Of a DNA stretch of 6,769 bases, positions 1 through 6,769 are shown in pieces. The stretch is from an uncultured Bacteroidales bacterium (GTDB lineage Bacteria > Bacteroidota > Bacteroidia > Bacteroidales > Muribaculaceae). Position 1 is the stretch's first letter; each line of letters starts with the position of its first letter. A model generated the notes under the pieces. It ran no database searches. It was not told the DNA's origin and saw nothing but the letters and a program-made list of their open reading frames with translations. The DNA is taken from positions 1-6,769 of the forward strand of contig USIY01000122.1 of assembly GCA_900554845.1 (NCBI GenBank), given 5' to 3'. A program made the position numbers and the translations under genes.

Positions 1-38
1 ATCTCTGAAATTACATACTTGCGAAACTTAAATAAATA
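1..38 (+). repeat. Left copy of a perfect 38-base inverted repeat
   Basis: Bases 1-38 are the exact reverse complement of 6710-6747, read directly from the sequence. The match stops at base 39. If one base is gapped, a few more T-rich bases align. The repeat begins at the first base of the window, so it may extend further left. It lies about 105 bases upstream of the GH95 start codon and upstream of that gene's promoter. Read toward its downstream gene it has the same polarity as the copy upstream of aspT. It shows no strong internal palindrome and no coding potential. Its function is unknown. Confidence 0.9.
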
Positions 39-88
39 TATTTTACAATTTTATATACTTCTTTATATTATCACTGAAAATCAGCAGA

Positions 89-120
89 TTTGTGCGAATA
101 ACTAAAAATTCGTATTTTTG
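89..120 (+). promoter_or_regulatory. Bacteroides-type promoter for the GH95 gene
   Basis: TTTG at 89-92 and TATTTTTG at 113-120 match the -33 (TTTG) and -7 (TAnnTTTG) elements of the primary Bacteroidota sigma factor, with 20 bases between them. Transcription would begin a few bases after 120, giving a leader of roughly 15-18 nucleotides before the ATG at 143. No Shine-Dalgarno sequence is present, as is usual in this phylum. The rest of 1-142 is AT-rich and holds no recognisable gene or riboswitch. Confidence 0.72.
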
Positions 121-142
121 CAGTCTGAATTAACCTTAAATT

Positions 143-3100
143 ATGAATCCAAGAAAATTACTCATGGCAGTGGGGATGCTTATGACTCTCGCGCTGTCGG
201 CCGCACCGGTGGCCCCTCAATTCAGTTCCGATGACACGGATCACTGGTATCACATTCTGTTCGATTGCGGTTCCGTCTGCATGAAGGAATATGGTCCGGG
301 ACAGATTGTATACACCCGTTACGTTGTTCCCGGAGAAAACGGACAGCAATGGCAGCTTATTGGCGACGCCGATGATTTCATTCTCAAAAGCGCTTTGGGC
401 AATTATGCCGTCATGAAGAAAAGTCTCGAGACAACCGACGTACAGAGCGAGGCCACAAGATTCCATCTTCAGCCTTCACCCGACGCAGATTATCAGGATT
501 CGTGGGAAATTGTAGTGACAGAGAAGGAGGATGACTACAATTGCCTCAACCAGAGCGGAGGGGGAGGAACCGGCAAGTCCATCATCTGCTATTTGTCGGG
601 CGAACCCAACAACGCCATAACGTTCCTAAGCGTCAACGATCTTCCTGAAAGTCCTGTCGTGGCGCCGAAGCTGTCGGAATTCAAGGTGACAGGGAGAGAA
701 ACCTATACGCCGGAACACCGCAACACGTTGTGGTACCGACTTCCTGTGACATCGCAGAAGGTCAGCGACCCATGGATGGAATATGCACTTCCGATTGGCA
801 ACGGCGTATTCGGAGCCATGATATACGGTGGTATCCATTGCGACAGAATCCAGTTCAATGACAAAACCGTATGGACGGGATCTCCAAGAAAGAGGGGGAG
901 TTACCAAAGTTTCGGCGATTTGTACATCGAGGATATATCCAATGTGTTCGGTAACGACGACGACAAGGCTGTGAAGAATTATGTCCGCGATCTCGATCTG
1001 GAGGAAGGAAAAGCTAATGTTTACTATACGTCCCCCGATGGCACCACGTCATATACCCGGGAATACATCGCGAGCTATCCTGATAAAGTCGTGGCCGTAC
1101 ACCTTGCAGCAAATAAGCCGGGAGCCATAAATGTCAAGATATCGTTGTTCCCGGGCATTCAGACCGGCATGGTGAACGCGGTGTACAAAGAGGGCGAAGG
1201 ATCGTTCAAAGGGAAACTGGATTATGTAAGCTATAAAGCGGGTTTCAAAGTAACCTCGGTCACCGGCAAGATCACAACCACCGACAGATATGTCGAGGTA
1301 ACGGACGCCGACGACCTTACGATTATTCTGACCGGGGCGACCAACTTCGACATCCACTCCTCGAATTTCCTTTCCGATGCCTCGGAATTGAACGGACTTG
1401 TCGAAACGCGTTTGTCAGCTGCCGCCGCCAAAGGATGGAACGATATACTTGCCGACCATATCGCCGACCACTCGGCTTTGTACGGAAGGTCATCCTTCAG
1501 GATAAACGCCGCTCAAAACGCCCTCCCTGTGGACGAGATAGTGAAAAAATACAACAAGCGCCGCCCCGACCGTCTGGATCCCGACAACTTGATGCTTGAG
1601 GAACTTTACTATGCTTTTGGCCGTTATCTGATGATCGGCTGTTCGCGCGGCATGGACCTGCCTTCAAATCTTCAGGGAATCTGGAACAACAGCGACAGTC
1701 CCGCATGGCAATGCGACATTCATTCCAACATCAACGTGCAGATGAACTACTGGCCCGCGGAGGTGTGCAACCTTTCGGAACTTCATTTCCCGTTCCTCAA
1801 TTATGTCTACAGCATGTCGCAGGAACACAACCAATGGAAGGAATACGCCAAGCGTTCCGGACAGACCAAAGGATGGACCTGTTTCACTCAGAACAATATC
1901 TTCGGTTACTCCGATTACGCAGAAAATTATGTTATAGCCAACGCATGGTACACTTCACATCTATGGCAGCATTACAAATATAGCCTCGACAAGGAATTTC
2001 TTCGTGACAAGGCGTTTCCTGTGATGCGTTCTTGCGTTGAGTTCTGGCTTGAACGACTGGTAAAGGCGGAAGACGGCACATGGGTGGCGCCTAAGGAATG
2101 GTCGCCCGAGCATGGTCCTGCGGAAGAAGACGGAACGGCACATGCCCAGCAGATTCTTTACGAACTGTTCTCGTCAACTCTCGAAGCAGCCGAGATTCTC
2201 GGCAACGAGGCCAATGTGGATGCCGCTTTCATCAACGAACTGAAAGATAAGTTCAACAATCTTGACAAAGGACTCGCCGTGGAGACCTATAACGGCGAAT
2301 GGGGAGAGAATATGAACGGCGTCACTTCCGGCATGTCGCTGTTGCGCGAATGGAAAACCAGCGGTTTCACGGCAGGGGAGCAGGGCCACCGCCATCAGTC
2401 ACATCTTATGGCGATGTATCCGTTCGGTCAGATCACCCCTGAAAGCGAGTTTTTCGAACCTGCGGTTAATTCTTTGGCCATGCGCGGAGACATCTCTACC
2501 GGATGGTCGCTTGGATGGCGTATCAACCTTTGGGCGCGTGCTCTCGACAGCGAACATGCCCATAAACTCATCGTCAATGCCCTCCGTCATGCCACAAGTT
2601 ACGATCAAAGCTCGGGAGCGGGAGGGATATATTACAATCTGTTCGACTCTCATGCACCGTTCCAGATTGACGGCAACTTCGGATATACTACGGGTGTGAC
2701 TGAAATGTTGCTGCAAAGCTACAACGGAGTGATCCGTCTTCTTCCGGCATTGCCGGCTGAATGGGCCGACGGCAGCCTTAAGGGTGTTCGTGGAGAAGGA
2801 GATTTCACCATCGATCAGGAATGGGCAAACGGAACACTCATCAAGGCATATATCCTGTCGGGCAGCGGCCGTGACTGCGTTTTGAACAGTAAGGATATGG
2901 CAAAAGCCTCAATTGTGGATTCGGAGGGAAAAACAGTTGAATTCGCAAAGATTGATGACAATACCGTTTCATTCCCTACAACAGCGGGTGGCAGATATAT
3001 TGTTGACAATTCCGTTAACTCCGGCATGAACGGTTCTGTTTCCGACAATCTGAAAGAACTGAAGATCTCTTTGGCCAACAATATGGTTTATACCAATCAC

Positions 3101-3253
3101 CAGGACGCCGATATAACAGCTTATACACTCACCGGAATCAAAGTGGCGTCTTCCAGAGGATCCTTGGACATTTCCTCCTTTGCAGGAAATGCCCTCATGA
3201 TAAAAGCTACTCATTCCTCAGGGTGCGCTGTTGTAAAAACAATTGTCAGATAA
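143..3253 (+). CDS. Secreted GH95 alpha-L-fucosidase (or alpha-L-galactosidase) with N-terminal trefoil-like and C-terminal sorting-like domains
   Basis: Predicted exo-acting glycosidase that removes terminal alpha-1,2-linked L-fucose from glycans; some GH95 members prefer L-galactose. Residues 1-20 form a Sec signal peptide with a basic start, a hydrophobic core and an LSA-AP cleavage region, and no lipobox. Residues about 34-168 resemble a ricin-type beta-trefoil (QQW at 68-70). GH95 runs from about 196 to 950: an N-terminal beta-sandwich (LPIGNGVFGAM at 217-227), an (alpha/alpha)6 barrel and a C-terminal sandwich. By family knowledge the catalytic residues map to N529 and N531 (NINVQMNYWP), E656 (WSPEHGP, general acid) and D843 (FQIDGNFG). 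GHRHQSHL (748-755) and STGWSLGWR are also typical. Residues about 965-1036 look like a type IX secretion sorting domain, suggesting surface display. At 1036 residues it is longer than the usual 750-900, because of the extra end domains. The start is fixed by an in-frame TAA at 137-139. Fucose versus galactose preference cannot be read here. Confidence 0.93.
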   Translation: MNPRKLLMAVGMLMTLALSAAPVAPQFSSDDTDHWYHILFDCGSVCMKEYGPGQIVYTRYVVPGENGQQWQLIGDADDFILKSALGNYAVMKKSLETTDVQSEATRFHLQPSPDADYQDSWEIVVTEKEDDYNCLNQSGGGGTGKSIICYLSGEPNNAITFLSVNDLPESPVVAPKLSEFKVTGRETYTPEHRNTLWYRLPVTSQKVSDPWMEYALPIGNGVFGAMIYGGIHCDRIQFNDKTVWTGSPRKRGSYQSFGDLYIEDISNVFGNDDDKAVKNYVRDLDLEEGKANVYYTSPDGTTSYTREYIASYPDKVVAVHLAANKPGAINVKISLFPGIQTGMVNAVYKEGEGSFKGKLDYVSYKAGFKVTSVTGKITTTDRYVEVTDADDLTIILTGATNFDIHSSNFLSDASELNGLVETRLSAAAAKGWNDILADHIADHSALYGRSSFRINAAQNALPVDEIVKKYNKRRPDRLDPDNLMLEELYYAFGRYLMIGCSRGMDLPSNLQGIWNNSDSPAWQCDIHSNINVQMNYWPAEVCNLSELHFPFLNYVYSMSQEHNQWKEYAKRSGQTKGWTCFTQNNIFGYSDYAENYVIANAWYTSHLWQHYKYSLDKEFLRDKAFPVMRSCVEFWLERLVKAEDGTWVAPKEWSPEHGPAEEDGTAHAQQILYELFSSTLEAAEILGNEANVDAAFINELKDKFNNLDKGLAVETYNGEWGENMNGVTSGMSLLREWKTSGFTAGEQGHRHQSHLMAMYPFGQITPESEFFEPAVNSLAMRGDISTGWSLGWRINLWARALDSEHAHKLIVNALRHATSYDQSSGAGGIYYNLFDSHAPFQIDGNFGYTTGVTEMLLQSYNGVIRLLPALPAEWADGSLKGVRGEGDFTIDQEWANGTLIKAYILSGSGRDCVLNSKDMAKASIVDSEGKTVEFAKIDDNTVSFPTTAGGRYIVDNSVNSGMNGSVSDNLKELKISLANNMVYTNHQDADITAYTLTGIKVASSRGSLDISSFAGNALMIKATHSSGCAVVKTIVR

Positions 3254-3289
3254 ATATTAAGTACGAACTGTTAAGAATAAATGAATCAT

Positions 3290-3325
3290 AAAGAGATCGA
3301 GCTTTTTGAGCTCGATCTCTTTTTT
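3290..3325. terminator. Strong intrinsic terminator hairpin between convergent genes
   Basis: A perfect 14-base-pair stem pairs 3290-3303 with 3309-3322 around a 5-base loop (TTTTG). A run of six T bases (3320-3325) overlaps the end of the right arm, which makes a good rho-independent terminator for the GH95 transcript. The hairpin lies about 37 bases from both flanking stop codons, so it probably also ends the aspT-aspD transcript. On the minus strand the T tract after the stem is weak (TTT, then ATGATTCATTT), so termination in that direction is less certain. Confidence 0.85.
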
Positions 3326-3332
3326 ATCCTTT

Positions 3333-3362
3333 CATCAATTAAGATTACATCAATTGAGATTA
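3333..3362. repeat. Tandem 15-base repeat overlapping the aspD stop codon
   Basis: CATCAATTAAGATTA (3333-3347) is followed directly by CATCAATTGAGATTA (3348-3362), with 14 of 15 bases identical. The last three bases of the second copy are the aspD stop codon on the minus strand. Because the unit is a multiple of three, the first copy places another TAA in the same frame, so read-through would add only four residues. It looks like a recent slippage duplication with no clear function. Confidence 0.8.
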
Positions 3363-4988
3363 TTTAGATTTAGAATCTTTCCATTCCGTGGCGTATTGCT
3401 CCAGAATCTGACGGATGTATTTTCCGATCTTGACATAATCCTCCTCATTCAAATTGGCAAGTGATACGCGTATCGACCATTTCGGGCCATCGAAGCCATC
3501 GCCATTGAGAACCACGGCGCCCGTCTCACTTGCCAGACGGAACACAGCCGACAACGGATTGTAATTATTATTGATATAATCTGCGAATTCCTGACCATAG
3601 AGTTCCTTTGCCCATACCATCAGGTCGATCTCGGAATAGTAATCGGCTCTCAAAGGATCATCGGGCATCTTGAATCCGAAGTTGCTCCAAAGAGCGTTAT
3701 AGCGGTCATGAATGAGCTTGATCATGCGCTTATGATAAATATCTTTGTCGTCGAGCAGAGTGCCAAGCGCCATAAGACACATCTGTATCTGTTGAGGCGT
3801 GGACAATCCGGCTGTATGGTTCAAGGCTATCAGACGGCTCTCCGCAACCATGCGGTCGATGAACTTCAGGCCCGGTACATCCAGTGTAAGCGACTGATAG
3901 CGTTGGTTCAGCGCTTCCTTCTTGTCCTGGGGAAGTTCGGAGATCAACTTATCGAAAACATTATTTTCGCTGACTGCGGTTACAGACAGACGCCATCCGG
4001 TGGCTCCATAATATTTTGAGAATGAGTAGCACGACATGGCGTTATATGGCAGATCGGCCATGAGTGAACGATACCCTTCCACAAATGTGCCGTAAACGTC
4101 ATCGGTCAGTATCATAAGATTCGGATTGGCCTTCACGACTTCCTTCAGCGCCTCCACAGTCTTGGCGTCGATGGCGTAGCTCGGCGGATTGGAAGGATTT
4201 GTTACGAACAACATCTTGTATTTAGGATCCTTCAGTTTGGCAATGTCGTCAGGATCGTATTGCCAGGTATGGATACCGTCGGGAGTCATCACGTCCGCAC
4301 GGATGTTCATGACAGTATAGTCAAATTCCGCAAGTTCAGGAATTTCGATATATGGGGTGAACACCGGAACCATAAGTCCGATGCAGTCTCCTTTATTCAA
4401 AAGGAAATTATGTTTCAGGACATCAAAGCTATAGCACATGCCTGCGGTGGAGCCTTCCACAGCAAACAGATCGAACGTGTCTTCAGGAGGATTTCCGGCG
4501 CAAATTGCCCAGTCCAGGAATTTGCGTATGATTATCTCTGTATAGTGCAGTATACGAGGTGGTGTGGGATAGTGGTCGCCGACAATACCGTCGGTCCACT
4601 CATAAACCAGATCGTCCGCATCCGCCGACAGTTCCATGAGCGCATATTCATAGGATCGTTTCAAGAAATCTACGCCAGGTACATTTCCATTGTCACGCAT
4701 CCATGTCTCGAATCGCACTGAAATACCATCTTTTGAAGGTACTCCGGCAATGCCTTCAGGCAATTCAAAAACACGTGAACATTCCTGCATGGCAAACTGA
4801 CCGAGGGCAAAAAACGCTCGTCGCGCTTCGATTGCAATCCAGTTAGGGTTGCCGCGGCCTGCATTGAGTAGGGTATATGCGGCGTTTTTTACTTTCTCAT
4901 CAGCCGCTTCGATTATACGGCCTTTCAACTCGAACGGCGACAGTTTCGCCAGTTCGGCATCAAGCTGAGGGTTATTCGTAATATCCAT
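3360..4988 (-). CDS. aspD: L-aspartate 4-decarboxylase (aspartate beta-decarboxylase), PLP-dependent
   Basis: Cytoplasmic pyridoxal-phosphate enzyme (EC 4.1.1.12) that converts L-aspartate to L-alanine and CO2, consuming a proton; the family also has some aminotransferase activity. Its fold is aminotransferase class I. Visible landmarks are NAGRGNPNW at 42-50 (R45 is likely in the active site), TNPSNPPS at 263-270 (N267, cofactor contact), TDDVYG at 295-300 (D296 for the pyridine nitrogen, Y299), SFSKYYGATGWR at 322-333 with K325 as the Schiff-base lysine, and KWSIRVSL at 493-500 with R497 as the likely substrate carboxylate arginine. At 542 residues it matches the long decarboxylase (about 530-550) rather than ordinary aspartate aminotransferase (about 400). 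Known relatives are large multimers. It is the second gene of an operon, 24 bases after aspT, with no obvious promoter or Shine-Dalgarno in the gap. Linkage to the antiporter gene makes the assignment secure. Confidence 0.96.
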   Translation of the reverse strand: MDITNNPQLDAELAKLSPFELKGRIIEAADEKVKNAAYTLLNAGRGNPNWIAIEARRAFFALGQFAMQECSRVFELPEGIAGVPSKDGISVRFETWMRDNGNVPGVDFLKRSYEYALMELSADADDLVYEWTDGIVGDHYPTPPRILHYTEIIIRKFLDWAICAGNPPEDTFDLFAVEGSTAGMCYSFDVLKHNFLLNKGDCIGLMVPVFTPYIEIPELAEFDYTVMNIRADVMTPDGIHTWQYDPDDIAKLKDPKYKMLFVTNPSNPPSYAIDAKTVEALKEVVKANPNLMILTDDVYGTFVEGYRSLMADLPYNAMSCYSFSKYYGATGWRLSVTAVSENNVFDKLISELPQDKKEALNQRYQSLTLDVPGLKFIDRMVAESRLIALNHTAGLSTPQQIQMCLMALGTLLDDKDIYHKRMIKLIHDRYNALWSNFGFKMPDDPLRADYYSEIDLMVWAKELYGQEFADYINNNYNPLSAVFRLASETGAVVLNGDGFDGPKWSIRVSLANLNEEDYVKIGKYIRQILEQYATEWKDSKSK

Positions 4989-5012
4989 AATTATGTAGTT
5001 ATTTGACTTTAC

Positions 5013-6686
5013 TTAAGCGAACAATATCACCATCACGACCGCAAACAGGATAAGCAACGTATTGCCGATAGCATATGTTATTGCATATCCCAGACCGGGT
5101 ACGGATGAATGTAAAGATTCTTCCACCGCACCCAGAGCGGCGGTGGTGGTCCGGCTTCCCGCAACGCAGCCGAGTGCCGTACCGGGACGGAACTTGAACG
5201 CATACCTTGCCAAAAGAATTCCGATGACCAAAGGAACTGTTGTGGCGACCGCGCCCCATACAAATATCATCCATCCTACTTGTTCAAACCCCTGCACAAA
5301 ATGAGGTCCGCATTGCAAACCTACGCAGGCAATAAACATGTTCAGTCCGAGTTCCCGGAAAATCCATACGGCTGACTGAGGAATCTGACCGTAATTCGGA
5401 CGTCGGCTGTGCCACCATCCAAAAATGAGACCCATGATCAAAGCTCCACCTGAAGTTGTGAGCGATACGGGTACGTTGCCGGCCTTGAAAGACAGAACTC
5501 CGATTATACCGCCTATGAGAATGCCGAGCGAAAGGAATATTATATCCGTGGCGGTAGTCTGATTCTCGGCGAGACCTATGGACTTGGCTGCCGTGCTGAC
5601 ATCATAGGGAAATCCTACAAGAGTGAGATAATCACCTCTCTCCACAACAGTATTCTCTCGAACGGGCACATTGACGTTCTGGGCCCGCTTAATCTCGCGT
5701 ATGATCACACCATGCATGAAAGGCTGCGACAACAGGTCCTTGACGGTTTTTCCGTCCACTTCTTTGTTCCGTACCATGACAGGCGTGATCTTTATTGCAA
5801 ATTCCAGAAGCTGCGGATCCACCACTTCATCACCGATCCATGATTCTTCTCCGATAATGAATTCCCTGCGTCCGCTCAGAACAACCTCGTCGTCAGGATA
5901 TATCAGCTGCCCCGGAGCCGGAGTGTCAATAATGTTGCCGTTATGTCGAATTCGGTCGACAAACAAACGTCTGCCTTGCTTGTCCACATAATCTTCCAGT
6001 TCCGCGACTTTACGACCAGACGATGTAAACCAAGGATTAGACACCTTGTATGTACGGAAAGTCACTTCACGACGAGATGAGGCATATCCCGGCTGATTAA
6101 TTAGGCTTTCACCCATCTCCGCCTCCATTTGAACGCAGTCCTGTCGGCATTTTTTAAGTCCTCCCATCATAGCGGGGCCAAGAAACGCTATGATCCATGC
6201 GGATCCTGCGGTTCCGAACACATAACAAACGGCATACATTACCGGAATAACATTATCTTGAGCGGTTTTCATGGCCTGTGAAATATCCAGACCGTTGATC
6301 GTTTCCTGTCCCACGCCGATAGCCGCCGATATCGTCTGTGCTCCGGCATAGAGACCTACCGCCTCACCGGCGTTATAACCTGCAATTTTTGCCACGAGCC
6401 ATGACACTCCAAGGCAAACCGCACACATCACACATGCAAATAGGACCTGCGGAAGCCCAGTCTTTTTGAACGATCGGAAAAACTGAGGGCCTACGCTATA
6501 TCCGATTGCAAACAAAAACAATAGGAAAAATGTGTTCTTCAAAGGAGGAAGAATCTGAACTTCAGGAAACAGAATGCCGAATACCACTCCCACAAGAAGG
6601 ACGCTCGTCACCGTACCGAGAGTAAGCATCTTGTATTTCAGTTTGCCTATCAAGAAGCCAAGGCATAAGGTTAGAAACAATGCCAT
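5013..6686 (-). CDS. aspT: Aspartate:alanine antiporter AspT (AAEx family)
   Basis: Inner-membrane exchanger that imports aspartate and exports alanine. The exchange carries net negative charge inward and, with AspD, makes a proton-motive force. The protein has two related membrane halves (about 1-175 and 385-557) flanking a soluble region (about 180-380) with two TrkA-C/RCK_C-like repeats. The duplication is visible: FAIGYSVGPQFF (59-70) matches IACVGLQCGPHF (462-473), and YAGAQTISAAIG (113-124) matches VAGSRTTTAALG (518-529). At 557 residues it has normal family length. I keep the ATG at 6684-6686 as the first usable start, but the open frame continues ten codons upstream to a TAA at 6717-6719. 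Those residues (INNFFVQNPS) resemble the family N-terminus, so an unusual ATA start at 6714-6716 is possible. It is first in the operon with aspD. Broader YidE/YbjL transporters are the alternative, but the aspD linkage argues for AspT. Confidence 0.94.
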   Translation of the reverse strand: MALFLTLCLGFLIGKLKYKMLTLGTVTSVLLVGVVFGILFPEVQILPPLKNTFFLLFLFAIGYSVGPQFFRSFKKTGLPQVLFACVMCAVCLGVSWLVAKIAGYNAGEAVGLYAGAQTISAAIGVGQETINGLDISQAMKTAQDNVIPVMYAVCYVFGTAGSAWIIAFLGPAMMGGLKKCRQDCVQMEAEMGESLINQPGYASSRREVTFRTYKVSNPWFTSSGRKVAELEDYVDKQGRRLFVDRIRHNGNIIDTPAPGQLIYPDDEVVLSGRREFIIGEESWIGDEVVDPQLLEFAIKITPVMVRNKEVDGKTVKDLLSQPFMHGVIIREIKRAQNVNVPVRENTVVERGDYLTLVGFPYDVSTAAKSIGLAENQTTATDIIFLSLGILIGGIIGVLSFKAGNVPVSLTTSGGALIMGLIFGWWHSRRPNYGQIPQSAVWIFRELGLNMFIACVGLQCGPHFVQGFEQVGWMIFVWGAVATTVPLVIGILLARYAFKFRPGTALGCVAGSRTTTAALGAVEESLHSSVPGLGYAITYAIGNTLLILFAVVMVILFA

Positions 6687-6700
6687 TGACGGGTTCTGGA

Positions 6701-6730
6701 CAAAAAAATTATTTATTTAAGTTTCGCAAG
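6701..6730 (-). promoter_or_regulatory. Weak candidate promoter for aspT-aspD
   Basis: On the minus strand, CTTG (6730-6727) is followed after 18 bases by TTTTTTTG (6708-6701). This partly resembles the Bacteroidota TTTG and TAnnTTTG elements, but the TA of the -7 box is missing and the spacing is slightly short. It would leave only a few bases of leader before the ATG at 6686, and it would exclude any start further upstream. The real promoter may lie beyond 6769. This is a tentative call. Confidence 0.2.
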
Positions 6731-6747
6731 TATGTAATTTCAGAGAT
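6710..6747 (-). repeat. Right copy of the 38-base inverted repeat, just upstream of aspT
   Basis: This is the exact reverse complement of 1-38. Its inner end (6710) is 23 bases from the aspT ATG, and its outer end is followed by 22 more bases, with a run of seven A, before the window ends. The repeat contains the in-frame TAA (6717-6719) that closes the aspT reading frame upstream. The two copies enclose about 6.67 kb holding all three genes. No recombinase or transposase gene is visible between them. Confidence 0.9.
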
Positions 6748-6769
6748 ACGGGCATAAAAAAACGACATG

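Noticed and set aside
39..88. Possible leader RNA or riboswitch in the AT-rich stretch upstream of the GH95 promoter
   Set aside because: It lies before the predicted transcription start, is simple AT-rich sequence and shows no conserved stem set.
1705..1983. Overlapping plus-strand frame inside the GH95 gene, plus several antisense frames of 60-105 codons
   Set aside because: All overlap strongly conserved GH95 catalytic sequence in another frame and have no promoter or recognisable product.
4260..4721. 153-codon open frame on the plus strand, opposite aspD
   Set aside because: It lies wholly inside aspD on the other strand, matches no recognisable family and has low-complexity antisense composition. 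It is a shadow of the real gene.
3360..4988. Ordinary aspartate aminotransferase
   Set aside because: The length (542 residues), the decarboxylase-type N-terminal motif NAGRGNPNW and the adjacent antiporter gene fit aspartate 4-decarboxylase better.
143..6686. GH95 and aspT-aspD as one functional system or polysaccharide utilisation locus
   Set aside because: The genes converge on a terminator, no susC/susD, sulfatase, other glycosidase or regulator is present, and no metabolic link joins fucose release to aspartate decarboxylation.
1..6747. Mobile element with terminal inverted repeats carrying cargo genes
   Set aside because: No transposase, integrase or resolvase lies between the repeats. 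A target duplication cannot be tested because nothing is seen left of base 1. The enclosed genes look like ordinary chromosomal genes.

Overview
The window carries three complete protein genes in two convergent transcription units. Organism: it looks like Bacteroidota, probably a gut Bacteroidales. The first gene has a Bacteroides-type promoter (TTTG, then TAnnTTTG 20 bases later) and no Shine-Dalgarno sequence. Its product is a secreted family GH95 glycosidase whose C-terminal tail resembles a type IX secretion sorting domain. Coding GC near 50% would fit a Muribaculaceae-like lineage, but that is a guess.

Layout. Bases 1-142 are an AT-rich leader with a promoter. Bases 143-3253 (+) encode a 1036-residue exported GH95 alpha-L-fucosidase/galactosidase. 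Bases 3254-3359 are the convergent gap, with a strong, probably two-way terminator hairpin and a small tandem repeat that ends in the aspD stop codon. Bases 3360-4988 (-) encode aspartate 4-decarboxylase (AspD). Bases 5013-6686 (-) encode the aspartate:alanine antiporter (AspT). aspT and aspD are 24 bases apart and read in that order, so they form an operon.

How the genes work together. AspT and AspD form a known decarboxylation cycle. Aspartate enters in exchange for alanine, and AspD converts aspartate to alanine plus CO2 inside the cell, consuming a proton. The net result is a proton-motive force and pH relief. The GH95 enzyme probably releases fucose (or L-galactose) from host or plant glycans at the cell surface. 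Nothing in the sequence ties it to the aspartate system except convergent adjacency. No susC/susD pair, regulator or transporter for fucose lies in the window.

The most unusual structure is a perfect 38-base inverted repeat at the two edges (1-38 and 6710-6747). It lies upstream of both the GH95 gene and aspT, in the same orientation relative to each gene. Its inner edge falls where the family-like N-terminus of AspT appears to begin. It may be a dispersed leader element, a site for DNA inversion, or an assembly effect; the window cannot decide. I found no convincing new multi-gene system, and no RNA gene, CRISPR array or transposase.
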